Origin: UBA1724 sp051884615
Lineage (GTDB): Bacteria; Verrucomicrobiota; Lentisphaeria; Oligosphaerales; Oligosphaeraceae
Reading direction: 5' to 3'
DNA length: 51,892 bases
Assembly: GCA_051884615.1 (NCBI GenBank)
Contig: JBJEVT010000024.1
Coordinates: forward strand, 1 to 51,892
A program made the translations under genes and the position numbers. The notes below the pieces were generated by a model. It did no database searches. It was not told the DNA's origin and saw only the letters and a list, made by a program, of their open reading frames with translations. Below, in pieces: positions 37,152-46,560 of the stretch (position 1 is the first letter of the stretch; each line of letters starts with the position of its first letter).

Positions 37152-38240
37152 TCAGGGGCGGGGTTCCCGGAGGGCATCGTAGAGCGCCAGGGCGGCGGCG
37201 GCGATGACCACGGGAACCGCCCGGAGGACGATGCAGGGGTCGTGGCGTCCCGTCACCCGCAGTTCCTGGACCTCCTTCCGGGAGAGGCTCACGCTCTGCT
37301 GGGGCAGGGAGATGGAGGGAGTGGGCTTGAAGGCCGCCTTGAAGAGGATGGGCATGCCGGTGGAGATGCCCCCCAGGATGCCGCCGCAGTGGTTGGTCAC
37401 CGTGCGGATCGCGCCCTTCTTGTCCACGGTGTAGGGGTCGTTGTTTTCCGAGCCCCGGCGGGCGCTGGCGTCGAATCCGTCCCCGAAGGCGACTCCCTTC
37501 ACGGCGGGGATGCCGAAGAGGGCCTGGGCCAGGCGGTTCTCCAGGCCCAGGAACATGGGGTCCCCGACGCCCGGGGGCATGCCCACCACGGCGGCCTCCA
37601 CCACGCCGCCCACGGAATCCCCGTCCCGCCGGGCGGCCTCCACCTCCCGGGTCATGGCCTCCTGGGAGGCGGGGGAGAGGACGGGGAAGGGCTTTTTGTC
37701 CAGCCGCCGCAGGCTGGCGGCGGTGACCTTCACGGGGTCGAAGGGGGCTTCCTCCACGCGACCCACCTGCAGCAGATGGGCGCCGATGACAATCCCCTCC
37801 TGCTCCAGAATCTGCCGCACGATTCCCCCGGCGACGCACAGGGGGGCCGTCAGGCGTCCGGAGAAAATCCCGCCGCCCCGGATGTCGTTGCATCCATGGA
37901 ATTTCACGGCGGCGGGGTAGTCGGAGTGTCCCGGGCGGGGGCAGTCCTTCAGATTTCCGTAGTCCTTGGAATGCTGGTCCCCGTTGCGGATGACGGCGCA
38001 CACCGTGGCGCCGGTGAGGACGCCGTCCAGGAGGCCCGACAGGAACTCCGGGCGGTCCGCTTCCTTTCTCTGGGTGGCCAGCAGCCCCTGGCGTCCCGGC
38101 GCGCGGCGGGCCAGAAAGGCCTCCAGGGCGTCCTGGTCCACCTTGAAGCCGGCGGGAAGCCCCTGGATGGCGCATCCGATGGCGGGTCCATGGGACTCCC
38201 CGAAGATGGTGACGCGGATGTTTCTTCCCAACGTGTTCAC
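37152..38240 (-). CDS. aroC: Chorismate synthase
   Basis: Last shikimate-pathway step: EPSP to chorismate, needing reduced FMN. 362 aa, starting VNTLGRNIRVTIFGESHGPA with GTG at 38240, which overlaps the aroA stop (GTGA). RPGHSDYPAAVKFHG, DIRGGGIFSGRLTAP, and GSENNDPYTVDKKGAIRTVTNHCGGILGGISTG are diagnostic. Last gene of the aro operon. Confidence 0.96.
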   Translation of the reverse strand: MNTLGRNIRVTIFGESHGPAIGCAIQGLPAGFKVDQDALEAFLARRAPGRQGLLATQRKEADRPEFLSGLLDGVLTGATVCAVIRNGDQHSKDYGNLKDCPRPGHSDYPAAVKFHGCNDIRGGGIFSGRLTAPLCVAGGIVRQILEQEGIVIGAHLLQVGRVEEAPFDPVKVTAASLRRLDKKPFPVLSPASQEAMTREVEAARRDGDSVGGVVEAAVVGMPPGVGDPMFLGLENRLAQALFGIPAVKGVAFGDGFDASARRGSENNDPYTVDKKGAIRTVTNHCGGILGGISTGMPILFKAAFKPTPSISLPQQSVSLSRKEVQELRVTGRHDPCIVLRAVPVVIAAAALALYDALREPRP

Positions 38241-39472
38241 AGTGAAACCTCCTCCCCCGTGGCCAGGGTTCGCGCCTGCCAGAAGGCGGGCCAGGATTTG
38301 GCGACGGCCTGGGCGTCGCCGATGGTGACACTCCCCCGGACGGCGACGGCGGCCGCCGCGGCAGCCATGACGATCCGGTGGTCGTTGCGCCCGTCCACCG
38401 CGCCTCCCGTCAATTCCCGGACGCCGGTGACCTGGAGCACATCCCCCAGAAGCACCGCCTCGCCTCCCAGGGAGACCACCAGGTCCCGGGAGGCCTCCAG
38501 GCGGTCGGACTCCTTGAGACGGAGGCGTTCCCCGTGGACGAAGCGGGTGGTGCCCTGCGCCAGGGCGGCCACCACGGACAGGGCGGGCACCATGTCCGGA
38601 ATGGGGCGCACGTCGATTTCCGGCAAAGCCCGGAGGGGCGCCGGGCGCACCTGGAGCCCCTGGGGCAGGAATTCCACCCGGGCGCCAAAGGCCCGGAGGA
38701 GCTCCACGATGCGGCGGTCGCCCTGGAGGGAGTCGGGGGAGAGATTTTCCAGAAGGAGCCCCTGGGGATTCCGGGCGTCCAGGGCGGCGGCCACCATGGG
38801 GAAGGCGGCGGCGGACCAGTCCCCCTCCACCACGGGCAGATTCTCCACCGGACGATAGGCGCTCCCCGGAGGCACCACGAAGCCATCCTCCTCCCGCCGG
38901 ACCTCCACCCCGAAGCGGGCCATGGCCTGCAGGGTCAGAGTGACATAGTCCTGGGATTCCAGAGGGGAAGTCAGGCGCACCGCCCCGCCGCCGGCCAGGG
39001 GAAGGGCCAGGAGCAGCCCCGTGACGAACTGGGAGGAGACGTTGCCCGGGAGATGGAAGGTGCCGCCCGTCAGCCTGCCCTCCAGGCGGAGGGGGAGATG
39101 CTCTCCCTGGATCTCCACCCCGTGGGCGCGCAGTTCCCCCAGCAGGGGGTCCAGGGGGCGCCGGGGAAGGCGGCCACGGCCCTGAAAGCACCATTTCCCG
39201 CCCAGGGCGGCGGCGACGGGCAGGAGGAAGCGGAGGGTGCTGCCGGACTCCCCGCAATCCAGGACGGGCCATTCCCCCCGGGGGGAGCGGAGGGTCTCCA
39301 GGGCGTTCCGGGTCGCCGTCAGATCCTCGGAGGCGGGTCCCTGGAGGCGCACCGCGTCCAGGGGCATGCCCGCCAGGGCGGCGCAAAGCAGCTGTCGATG
39401 CGCCACCGACTTGGAGGAGGGGACGGCCACCCTGCCGCGCCAGGAACGGGGAGAGAGGACCGCCTGGCTCAT
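38237..39472 (-). CDS. aroA: 3-phosphoshikimate 1-carboxyvinyltransferase (EPSP synthase)
   Basis: 411 aa. SWRGRVAVPSSKSVAHRQLL holds the K-S phosphoshikimate site; LDCGESGSTLRFLLPVAAALGG is the class signature; HGERLRLKESDRLEASRDLV and VDGRNDHRIVMA are conserved near the C-terminus. Its ATG overlaps the aroB stop by four bases. Confidence 0.95.
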   Translation of the reverse strand: MSQAVLSPRSWRGRVAVPSSKSVAHRQLLCAALAGMPLDAVRLQGPASEDLTATRNALETLRSPRGEWPVLDCGESGSTLRFLLPVAAALGGKWCFQGRGRLPRRPLDPLLGELRAHGVEIQGEHLPLRLEGRLTGGTFHLPGNVSSQFVTGLLLALPLAGGGAVRLTSPLESQDYVTLTLQAMARFGVEVRREEDGFVVPPGSAYRPVENLPVVEGDWSAAAFPMVAAALDARNPQGLLLENLSPDSLQGDRRIVELLRAFGARVEFLPQGLQVRPAPLRALPEIDVRPIPDMVPALSVVAALAQGTTRFVHGERLRLKESDRLEASRDLVVSLGGEAVLLGDVLQVTGVRELTGGAVDGRNDHRIVMAAAAAAVAVRGSVTIGDAQAVAKSWPAFWQARTLATGEEVSL

Positions 39473-40521
39473 GGCGTCTCCTCCCCCGTCCGCAGTTCCT
39501 CCACGGAAATCGTCTTCAGGACGCAGCGTCCCAGGGAATCCGGCACCACCAGCTGGATGCGGTCTCCCCGTCTCTTCTTGTCGTGGAGCATGGCCGCCGT
39601 CAGGCGCTCCCAGGGATAGGGGAGCTCCGTGGGCAGTTCATATTCCTTCAGGGCCTCCACCAGGGGAAGGTGCAGATTTTCCGGGCACCAGCCCCGGCGT
39701 TCCGCCCAGCGGGTCACCGCCACCATGCCGATGGCCACGGCCTGGCCGTGGGAGATGGCGAACTGGCTTTCCCGCTCCACGGCATGGCCCAGGGTGTGGC
39801 CGAAATTCAGGAGCGCCCGTTCTCCCCGGTCGAACTCGTCCCCCGCCACAATCTCCGCCTTGATCTCCACGCAGCGGGCGACGACCTCCTGGAGATGGGT
39901 CTGGAGGCCGCGGGGGGATGCCAGGGTGCGGAAGAGGGCGGCGTCCCGGATCATTCCATATTTCACCGCCTCGGCGGCGCCGTCGAAGAGGATGCGCCGG
40001 GGCAGGGTCTCCATCAGGGTGGTGTCGCAGAGGACGGCGGAGGGCTGCCAGAAGGCGCCGGCCAGATTCTTGCCCTGGGGCAAATCCACGCCGGTCTTGC
40101 CCCCCACGGAGGAGTCGATGGCGGCAAGCAGGGTGGTGGGCAGTTGCACCACGGGAATGCCCCGGAGGTAGATGGCGGCGGTGAATCCCGCCATGTCCCC
40201 GGCGACGCCGCCCCCCAGGGCCACCACCAGGTCGCCCCTGGTCAGCTGCGCCTCCGCGAGGAAATCCAGCATGCCGGCGATGGTGCCCAGGGTTTTGCTG
40301 GCCTCGCCGGCGGGAAAGACGTAGAGGGGGCTGTCCGGAGGCAGGAACTGGCGCACCCGGTCCGCATGGAGGGGGGCCACGTTGCTGTCCGTGATCACCG
40401 CCACCCGGCGAGCGCCAAGCCCGGACACCACCTGGGGAAGGAGGGAGAGGGCGCCAGGACCGATGGAGACCTGGTAGGTGCCGCCGGAGCAGCGGACCGG
40501 AATCTGGGAGAGGGAAGCCAT
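39469..40521 (-). CDS. aroB: 3-dehydroquinate synthase
   Basis: 350 aa, second shikimate-pathway enzyme. VALGGGVAGDMAGFTAAIYLRG (NAD site), QLPTTLLAAIDSSVGGKTGVDLPQGKNLAGAFWQP, and metal-binding LNFGHTLGHAVER with its His residues. The ATG at 40521 lacks a Shine-Dalgarno; 77 C-rich bases separate it from tyrA. Confidence 0.96.
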   Translation of the reverse strand: MASLSQIPVRCSGGTYQVSIGPGALSLLPQVVSGLGARRVAVITDSNVAPLHADRVRQFLPPDSPLYVFPAGEASKTLGTIAGMLDFLAEAQLTRGDLVVALGGGVAGDMAGFTAAIYLRGIPVVQLPTTLLAAIDSSVGGKTGVDLPQGKNLAGAFWQPSAVLCDTTLMETLPRRILFDGAAEAVKYGMIRDAALFRTLASPRGLQTHLQEVVARCVEIKAEIVAGDEFDRGERALLNFGHTLGHAVERESQFAISHGQAVAIGMVAVTRWAERRGWCPENLHLPLVEALKEYELPTELPYPWERLTAAMLHDKKRRGDRIQLVVPDSLGRCVLKTISVEELRTGEETP

Positions 40522-40598
40522 GGCGGGGCGGGGGAAAGGGGGGGGAAAAGACGGGGGGAGGAAGGGAGGCGGGGGATTTTCCGGGGGGCTTCCGGCTG

Positions 40599-41462
40599 CT
40601 AGAAGAGGGAGTAGGGAGTGCGGGGAAGGGCGTTCACCTTCTCCTTGGTCTCCCTGCCCCGCCGCACCAGCGCGCGGAGGCTCTCCCGGTCCTCGTCGGC
40701 CAGGGCCTTCCGGAACTGGGCGAGATTGTCCAGGACGCGGTCCAGCTCGGCCAGCAGGGGTTCCCGGTTGTCCAGGAAGAGTTCGGTCCACATCTCCTCC
40801 TGCATGGTGGCCACCCGGGTCATGTCCCGGAAGGAGCCCGCGGAGAATCCGCTATGCTGGAGGGCGGTGGGAGACTGGACGTAGGCGCTGGCCAGGATGT
40901 GGGCCAGCTGGCTGGTGTAGGCGATGATGCGGTCGTGCTCCTCGGCGGTGGAGAACTTCACCGTGCCGAAGCCCAGCTCCAGGAAGAAAGCCTTGGTCTT
41001 CTCCAGAATCTCGATGGGGGGATTTCCCCAGGGCACCAGAATCATGGAGGCCTGGTTGAAGAGATTTCCCATGGAGGCGTCGAAGCCGGAGCGCTCGATG
41101 CCGGCCATGGGGTGCCCCCCCAGGAACACCAGCTTGCGCTCTTCGCAGAGCCTGCCCAGCGCCTGGCACACCACCCGCTTCACGCCGCAGGTGTCCACCA
41201 CCAGAGTGCCGGGGCGCAGGCGGGAGACATTCTCCTCCGCCCACCGGATGGTGTCCCGGGGATACAGGGCCAGGATCACCATGTCCAGCTCCGGGAGGCG
41301 TTCCGGGGTCAGGGTGTCGTCCACGGCATGGACCAGTTTGGCACGGAGGCGCACCGATTCCTGGAGGTCGTAGCCCAGGACCTGATATTCTCCCCGGGCC
41401 TTCAGCGCCCGCGCCAGCGAGCCTCCGATGAGGCCCAGTCCCACCACGCCGACGGTCTTCAT
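40599..41462 (-). CDS. tyrA: Prephenate dehydrogenase (arogenate dehydrogenase family)
   Basis: 287 aa NAD(P)-dependent enzyme of tyrosine synthesis. MKTVGVVGLGLIGGSLARAL is the Rossmann motif; VVDTCGVKRVVCQAL and FLGGHPMAGIERSGFDAS contain the conserved catalytic-site His-Pro-Met. FNQASMILVP and TSQLAHILASAY follow. It has no ACT or chorismate mutase domain. The start overlaps the aroF stop (ATGA). Confidence 0.93.
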   Translation of the reverse strand: MKTVGVVGLGLIGGSLARALKARGEYQVLGYDLQESVRLRAKLVHAVDDTLTPERLPELDMVILALYPRDTIRWAEENVSRLRPGTLVVDTCGVKRVVCQALGRLCEERKLVFLGGHPMAGIERSGFDASMGNLFNQASMILVPWGNPPIEILEKTKAFFLELGFGTVKFSTAEEHDRIIAYTSQLAHILASAYVQSPTALQHSGFSAGSFRDMTRVATMQEEMWTELFLDNREPLLAELDRVLDNLAQFRKALADEDRESLRALVRRGRETKEKVNALPRTPYSLF

Positions 41463-42490
41463 GCCTGCGCCTCCTCCCTCTTCTCCAGCGCCAGCGCCTG
41501 GCGCACGGCGTGGACGCGGGGCACCATTTCCTGGAAGACGGCGGGGGTGATGGACTGGGGGCCGTCGCACCAGGCGTGCTCCGGGTCGTTATGGACTTCC
41601 ACGATCAGGCCGTCGGCGCCGGTGGCGGCGGCGGCCACCCCCATGGGGGGCACCAGCCAGGAGCGTCCGGAGGCGTGGCTGGGGTCGATGATGACCGGCA
41701 GATGGGAGAGCTTGTGGAGGACGGGGATGGCAGTGAGGTCCAGGGTGTTCCGGGTGTAGGTCTCGAAGGTGCGGATGCCCCGTTCGCAGAGCATGACCTG
41801 GGAGTTGCCGCCGGACATGATGTGCTCCGCGCTCATCAGCAGTTCCTGGTAGGTGTTGGCCAGTCCCCGCTTCAGGAGGATGGGCTTCCGGACGTGTCCC
41901 AGGGCGTGGAGCAGCTCGAAGTTCTGCATGTTCCGGGCGCCCACCTGGATGATGTCCACCTCCTCGAAGAGGGGGAGCTGGGCGGCGTCCATGATTTCGG
42001 TGACCACGGGCAGTCCGCTTTCCCGCTTGGCCTCCAGGAGCAGCTGGATGCCCCGTTCCCGCATGCCCTGGAAGGAGTAGGGGGAGGTGCGGGGCTTGAA
42101 GGCGCCGCCCCGCAGCACATTGGCGCCCGCCGCCTTCACCGCCAGCGCCACGGAGCAGATCTGCTCCTCGCTCTCCACGGAGCAGGGTCCGGCGATGAGG
42201 GCGAAGTTGCCTCCGCCGATCTTCACGCCGTTCTCCAGCTCCACCACCGTGTCCTCCGGGTGGAACTTCCGGTTGGCCGCCTTGTAGGGGTCCTGGATGC
42301 GCTTCACCTCGTCCACGATGTCCAGGGCGCTGATGAGATCCATGTCCAGCCGGGAGGTGTCCCCCACCAGGCCGAGAATCATCTGCCGCTGTCCGTGGGA
42401 AGTATGGATTTCCACTCCCTGGCTTTTGAGCCAGGAGGTCAGGTCCTTCAGTTGCCCGGGATCGGGATTCTCTTTCAAAATGACTATCAT
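41459..42490 (-). CDS. aroF: 3-deoxy-7-phosphoheptulonate synthase, class I-beta with N-terminal regulatory domain
   Basis: 343 aa, first step of the shikimate pathway (PEP plus erythrose 4-phosphate). The N-terminal 75 residues form a ferredoxin-like domain (MIVILKENPDPGQLKDLTSW) as in the Thermotoga-type enzyme, where it binds Tyr or Phe for feedback inhibition. The barrel shows IAGPCSVESEEQI, GGAFKPRTSPYSFQGM, VGARNMQNFELL, and IIDPSHASGR. As first gene of the operon it is a natural control point. Confidence 0.95.
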   Translation of the reverse strand: MIVILKENPDPGQLKDLTSWLKSQGVEIHTSHGQRQMILGLVGDTSRLDMDLISALDIVDEVKRIQDPYKAANRKFHPEDTVVELENGVKIGGGNFALIAGPCSVESEEQICSVALAVKAAGANVLRGGAFKPRTSPYSFQGMRERGIQLLLEAKRESGLPVVTEIMDAAQLPLFEEVDIIQVGARNMQNFELLHALGHVRKPILLKRGLANTYQELLMSAEHIMSGGNSQVMLCERGIRTFETYTRNTLDLTAIPVLHKLSHLPVIIDPSHASGRSWLVPPMGVAAAATGADGLIVEVHNDPEHAWCDGPQSITPAVFQEMVPRVHAVRQALALEKREEAQA

Positions 42491-42773
42491 GGTGCCGATG
42501 CCTCCATATGCCGCGAGGCCGTCGTCCGCCGTCTGCCATCCCCGTGCTTCTCTGTCCGTCCGGGAGGGCTCTGTCTGTCCGGGAGGGGGGTGTGGAGGGG
42601 AGAGGCGGGCGCCCGCCTCGGGGCGCGGGGGCTAATTTAGCCCCGATTTCTCCCCCTACGTTCCGCCTTCCCTGATTATATTCTCCCCTTGACTTCCCCC
42701 GGCGGCCCCCTCCTTTCCCGGGGCGCCCTCCCCCGCGGCATTTCCCCAGCCCCTCCCCCTCTTTCCTTTTCCC
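42491..42773. promoter_or_regulatory. Divergent control region between aroF and the sialate O-acetylesterase gene
   Basis: Contains a perfect -10 for aroF (TATAAT on the minus strand, 42675-42680) without an obvious -35. It also holds an 8-1-8 inverted repeat GGGGCTAA-T-TTAGCCCC (42628-42644), an 18-base palindrome GAGGCGGGCGCCCGCCTC (42602-42619), and a direct repeat CTGTCCGGGAGGG-like near 42556-42587. The palindromes fall in the presumed aroF leader and could be operator or attenuator elements. No tRNA-like T-box is seen. Confidence 0.55.
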
Positions 42774-44747
42774 ATGAGACTGCCTGCCATCTGGTCCGAT
42801 CACGCCGTCATCCAACGGAACAAGCCCATCGTCGTCTGGGGCTGGGCCGACGCCCCCCGCCGCATGGTCCACGTCACTCTGGGCTCCCTCTCCGCCTACG
42901 CCCCCAGCTCCTGGGACGGACGCTTCGAGCTGCGGCTCCCCGCCCTCTCCGAAGGCGGACCCCTGGAGCTCCGGGTGACCTGCGGCGAGGAGGAGTGCGT
43001 CTGCCGGGATCTGCTGGTGGGGGAGACCTGGCTGGTCTCCGGCCAGTCCAACGCGGAATTCCCCCTGATGACCTTCGCCACCGGGGATCCCCTGGACCAG
43101 ACCCCCCAGTATCTGGAGGAGGGCGGCGACGACCCCCTCATCCGCTGCTTCACCACCCCCAACGACGGCCTGGCCACCCGGCCGGACACCCTGCCCCCCG
43201 GCGCGGAATGGCAGCTCTCCAGCCCCAGCACCGCCCCCGGCTTCACCGCCATCGGCGCCTGGTTCGCCCTCTTCCACCGGAAGAAGTTCCCCCAGATCCC
43301 CGTGGGCCTCATCCACTCCTCCTGGGGCGGCACCTTCGTCCACGCCTGGACCAGCCGGGAGACCCTGGCCCGCCGCCCCCAGAACTGGCGCATCCTGGAG
43401 AAGGACGACGCCTGCGTCTACCACCCGGAATCCTGGAAGAACCTGGAGACCCATTCCTCCTTCCCCGACTGCATCAACGAGGATCTCCAGTGCTTTGACA
43501 ACATCACACACAAGGACCCCGGCAACAGGGGTTTCGCCCTTGGCTACGCCGACCCGGATTTCGACGACTCCTCCTGGAAGGAGATGGAAATCCCCGGCTC
43601 CTGGCTCATCCAGAAGATCTCCACCCACGGCTCCCTGTGGGTGCGGAAGGAGGTGAACCTCCCCGAATCCTGGGCGGGGCAGCCCCTGGTGCTGCACCTG
43701 GGCGGGGTGGACAAGCACGACATCAGCTATTTCAACGGCGTCCAGGTGGGCGCCACAGGCACCGGCTTCGACACCCAATACTGGTGCACTCCGCGGAACT
43801 ATCCCGTGCCCCCCGAGGCGGTGAAGGCGGGGCGCAACGTGGTGGCCGTCCGGGCGTACTGCTTCTTCTACGACGCCGGATTCACCGGCAACCGGCGCTC
43901 CTACTTCCTGGAGAACACCACCACCGGGGAGACCATCCCCCTGGCGGAGACCACCTGGAAGGCCTGGCCGGAATACGCCTTCGACCCCATGGGAGGGCGG
44001 GAGCAGGCCGTCAATCCCATCTGCGACCGGAACTCCCCCCACCGCCTCTTCGACAACAAGATCCGCCCCCTCGTCCCCTTCCCCATCCGGGGCGTCCTCT
44101 GGTATCAGGGGGAGAACGACGTGGACACCGATGAAAACACCTCCCTCTACGCCATGCGCTTCCGGGACCTCATCGAGGACTGGCGGCGCGCCTGGGGACA
44201 GCGGGAGGACTTCCCCTTCTACTTTGTTCAGCTGGCCAACTACCGGGACCCCCGCCCCCTGAACTGGCTGAAGGTCCAGGACGCCCAGAGACGGGTCTTC
44301 CTGGACACCCCGGAGACCGGCGTCATCACCGCCACGGACCTGGCCCTCTTCGAGCCCACGGACATCCATCCCCACGACAAGCGCTCCTTCGGATACCGCC
44401 TCTTCCTCCTGGCCCTGGCCAACCTCTACGGGGAGAAGGGAATCCTCCCCCAGGGACCCACCCTGGACCGGGTCACCCGGGAAGGCGACGCCCTGCGCCT
44501 CCACTTCCTCTACGGCGAGGGACTCCACGCCAAGGACGGAGAGCCCCTGGCGGGCTTCGAGGTGGCGGGAGAGGACGGCGTCCTCCATCCCGCCCAGGCC
44601 ACCCTCCAGGGCGAGGAACTCCTCCTCTCCTCCCCCCAAGTCCCCCGCCCCGTCCTCTGCCAATACAACGGCAAGGTGGATCTGCCGGAAGGCAATCTCC
44701 TCAACCGGGACAATCTGCCCGCCCTCTCCTTCCGTCAGGAAGTGTAG
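42774..44747 (+). CDS. Sialate O-acetylesterase family protein (SGNH hydrolase)
   Basis: 657 aa. Predicted esterase that removes acetyl groups from sialic acid or other sugars. MRLPAIWSDHAVIQRNKPIVVWG is the usual beta-sandwich start. LVGETWLVSGQSNAEFP carries the catalytic Ser (residue 92); IPVGLIHSSWGGTFVHAW and GVLWYQGENDV are further blocks; DIHPHDKRSFGYRL (Asp530, His532) matches the family's C-terminal catalytic block. A beta-galactosidase-like jelly-roll insertion (about residues 245-330) splits the catalytic domain, as in many family members. No signal peptide is visible, and no Shine-Dalgarno precedes the ATG. Confidence 0.85.
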   Translation: MRLPAIWSDHAVIQRNKPIVVWGWADAPRRMVHVTLGSLSAYAPSSWDGRFELRLPALSEGGPLELRVTCGEEECVCRDLLVGETWLVSGQSNAEFPLMTFATGDPLDQTPQYLEEGGDDPLIRCFTTPNDGLATRPDTLPPGAEWQLSSPSTAPGFTAIGAWFALFHRKKFPQIPVGLIHSSWGGTFVHAWTSRETLARRPQNWRILEKDDACVYHPESWKNLETHSSFPDCINEDLQCFDNITHKDPGNRGFALGYADPDFDDSSWKEMEIPGSWLIQKISTHGSLWVRKEVNLPESWAGQPLVLHLGGVDKHDISYFNGVQVGATGTGFDTQYWCTPRNYPVPPEAVKAGRNVVAVRAYCFFYDAGFTGNRRSYFLENTTTGETIPLAETTWKAWPEYAFDPMGGREQAVNPICDRNSPHRLFDNKIRPLVPFPIRGVLWYQGENDVDTDENTSLYAMRFRDLIEDWRRAWGQREDFPFYFVQLANYRDPRPLNWLKVQDAQRRVFLDTPETGVITATDLALFEPTDIHPHDKRSFGYRLFLLALANLYGEKGILPQGPTLDRVTREGDALRLHFLYGEGLHAKDGEPLAGFEVAGEDGVLHPAQATLQGEELLLSSPQVPRPVLCQYNGKVDLPEGNLLNRDNLPALSFRQEV

Positions 44748-44789
44748 GACACCTCCCCCCTCCCCTCCACGGCCCTCCCCGCACACTCC

Positions 44790-45812
44790 ATGAGCATCAT
44801 CACCATCGTCGGCGCCGGCATGATGGGGTCCGCCATGTGCTTCCCCGCCTCGGACAACGGGCACACCGTCCGTCTGGTGGGCACCCCCTACGACCAGGAC
44901 ATCATCCAGCGCATCCGGCAGGACAACTTCCATCCCAAGCTGGGCATGCCCCTGCCTCCCCGGTGCACCGCCTTCTTCTACGAGGAGCTGGACCGGGCGT
45001 TGGAGGATTGCCAGCTCCTGATCGCCGGCGTCCCCTCCTTCGGCGTGGACTGGTTCGCCGAAAACGTCCTCTCCCGCATCCCCGACAGCCTGGTGGTGCT
45101 CTCCATCACCAAGGGACTGGAGGACGAGCCGGACGGCACCCTCCTGCCCATCTCCATGGCGTACAACCAGAAGAAGCTGGCGCCGGGCCGGAAGCTCTCC
45201 ATCAACTCCATCGGCGGCCCCTGCATCAGCCAGGAGCTCTGCCAGCGGAAACACACCTCCGTGGCCCTCTGCGGCGAGGATCTGGACACCCTCTACTGGC
45301 TGAAATCCCGGCTCATCACCACCTACTACCACATCCAGCCCACCCAGGACGTGCTGGGCATCGAGTGCGCCGTGGCCATGAAAAACGCCTACGCCGTGGG
45401 CGTCTCCCTTGCCATCGGGCTGGCCAAGCAGCAGGGCGTGGCCCTGAGCAACCCCCAGGCCTCCCTCTTCGGGCAGGCCGTCCGGGAAATGCTCCGCCTG
45501 GTCCACCTCCTGGGGGGACAGACCGACAGCGTCATCTACGCCACCAGCGACCTGTATGTCACCATCAACTCCGGACGCAACCGGAAGCTGGGAGAGGCGC
45601 TGGGAGAGGGGCTCCCCTTCCAGGAAGCCCTGAAGAAATACCCCGGACTGACCCTGGAATCCATCCCCATCATCACCCGCGCCGCCAGAGCCCTCCGCAC
45701 CAGACACCAGCGGGGCACCGCCAATTTCAACGAGTTCCCCCTGCTGCGGCACCTGGATGAAATCATCAACCAGGGGGCGCCCGTCCGCATCCCCTGGAAC
45801 GAGTTTGGATGA
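44790..45812 (+). CDS. NAD(P)-dependent glycerol-3-phosphate dehydrogenase family protein
   Basis: 340 aa, related to GpsA. MSIITIVGAGMMGSAMCFPA has the dinucleotide motif; LLIAGVPSFGVDWFAENVL and LSITKGLEDEPDG correspond to conserved GpsA segments; CAVAMKNAYAVGVSLAIGL holds the catalytic Lys of the second domain. The wording differs from canonical GpsA (for instance SINSIGGPCISQEL for SGPSFA), so substrate identity is not certain. It starts 42 bases after the esterase gene, with no clear ribosome binding site. Confidence 0.75.
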   Translation: MSIITIVGAGMMGSAMCFPASDNGHTVRLVGTPYDQDIIQRIRQDNFHPKLGMPLPPRCTAFFYEELDRALEDCQLLIAGVPSFGVDWFAENVLSRIPDSLVVLSITKGLEDEPDGTLLPISMAYNQKKLAPGRKLSINSIGGPCISQELCQRKHTSVALCGEDLDTLYWLKSRLITTYYHIQPTQDVLGIECAVAMKNAYAVGVSLAIGLAKQQGVALSNPQASLFGQAVREMLRLVHLLGGQTDSVIYATSDLYVTINSGRNRKLGEALGEGLPFQEALKKYPGLTLESIPIITRAARALRTRHQRGTANFNEFPLLRHLDEIINQGAPVRIPWNEFG

Positions 45813-45861
45813 TTCTTTCTTTATAACTCGTTGAATATCAAGTATTTATAAAAATTCGCCC
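45813..45861 (+). promoter_or_regulatory. AT-rich promoter-like spacer
   Basis: A 49-base AT-rich island in GC-rich surroundings, with TATAAA at about 45849-45854 as possible -10 and poor -35 matches (TTGAAT lies too close). It probably drives the nucleoside-phosphorylase-like gene. Confidence 0.4.
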
Positions 45862-46548
45862 ATGAGGATCGGTTTGCTTATCCCCACCCGGGAGGAGGCG
45901 GAGGGCCTTCCCCCCGCCCTGCCCTGCGCCACGGGCTTCGGCCCGGGCAAGACCGCCGCCTGCGCCGCCGTCGCCAAGCTCCTCTTCCAGGACCGGTGCG
46001 ACGCCATCCTGGTCTGGGGGACGGCGGGCGCCCTGAAGCGCACCCTTCCCCTGGGGGGGCTGATGGTGGCGGACAAAGTGGCCTACAGCGACTACGACGT
46101 CTCCCCCCTCTACGGCTCCGACGGCCTGGGCTTCGTCCCCCGGATTGCGGAGCAATGCTGGATGCCCTGCGATTCCCGGTTCAACCAGGCCCTGGCGCGG
46201 CTGCTTCCCCTCCACTTTCCCTCCACCCCCTTCTGCGGCACGGGGCTCATCTCCGCCGGGGATGTCTTTGACAACGCCAAATACTATCGGGCGGACAACC
46301 GGATCGAGGCCAGGGCGGACGCGGTGGACATGGAGAGTCCCGCCGTGGTGCACTTCTGCCGTCTGATGGAGCCGGTCCTGGGGCGTCGGATTCCCGTGGC
46401 CATTGTCCGGTATCTCTCCAACTATATCGGCGGCGCCGCCTCCGAGGAGTTCCGGGACGCGCTGCCGGGCATCCAGGAGAGGAACCCTCTTCTGCCGCCC
46501 CTGCTGCGTCGACTGGAGGGCCTCCTGGAGGCCGACGCCGCTCCCTGA
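45862..46548 (+). CDS. Nucleoside phosphorylase/nucleosidase superfamily protein
   Basis: 228 aa of the PNP/MTA-SAH nucleosidase fold. MRIGLLIPTREEAEGLP, TGFGPGKTAACAAVAKLL, LVWGTAGALKRTLPLGGLMVADKV and DAVDMESPAVVHFC (the DMES purine/ribose site) define it. It could be a futalosine or 5'-methylthioadenosine/S-adenosylhomocysteine nucleosidase; the sequence alone does not decide. No Shine-Dalgarno; 12 bases before the BatA-like gene. Confidence 0.75.
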   Translation: MRIGLLIPTREEAEGLPPALPCATGFGPGKTAACAAVAKLLFQDRCDAILVWGTAGALKRTLPLGGLMVADKVAYSDYDVSPLYGSDGLGFVPRIAEQCWMPCDSRFNQALARLLPLHFPSTPFCGTGLISAGDVFDNAKYYRADNRIEARADAVDMESPAVVHFCRLMEPVLGRRIPVAIVRYLSNYIGGAASEEFRDALPGIQERNPLLPPLLRRLEGLLEADAAP

Positions 46549-46560
46549 GGAAGGTCGCCC

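Noticed and set aside
42491..42773. T-box or tryptophan-type leader peptide before aroF
   Set aside because: No tRNA-responsive T-box sequence and no short frame rich in Trp, Phe or Tyr codons is visible.
41589..45752. A minus-strand open frame of nearly 1,400 codons across the plus-strand esterase and dehydrogenase genes
   Set aside because: It is a shadow of real plus-strand genes with the same low-complexity signature; it also overlaps aroF in another frame.
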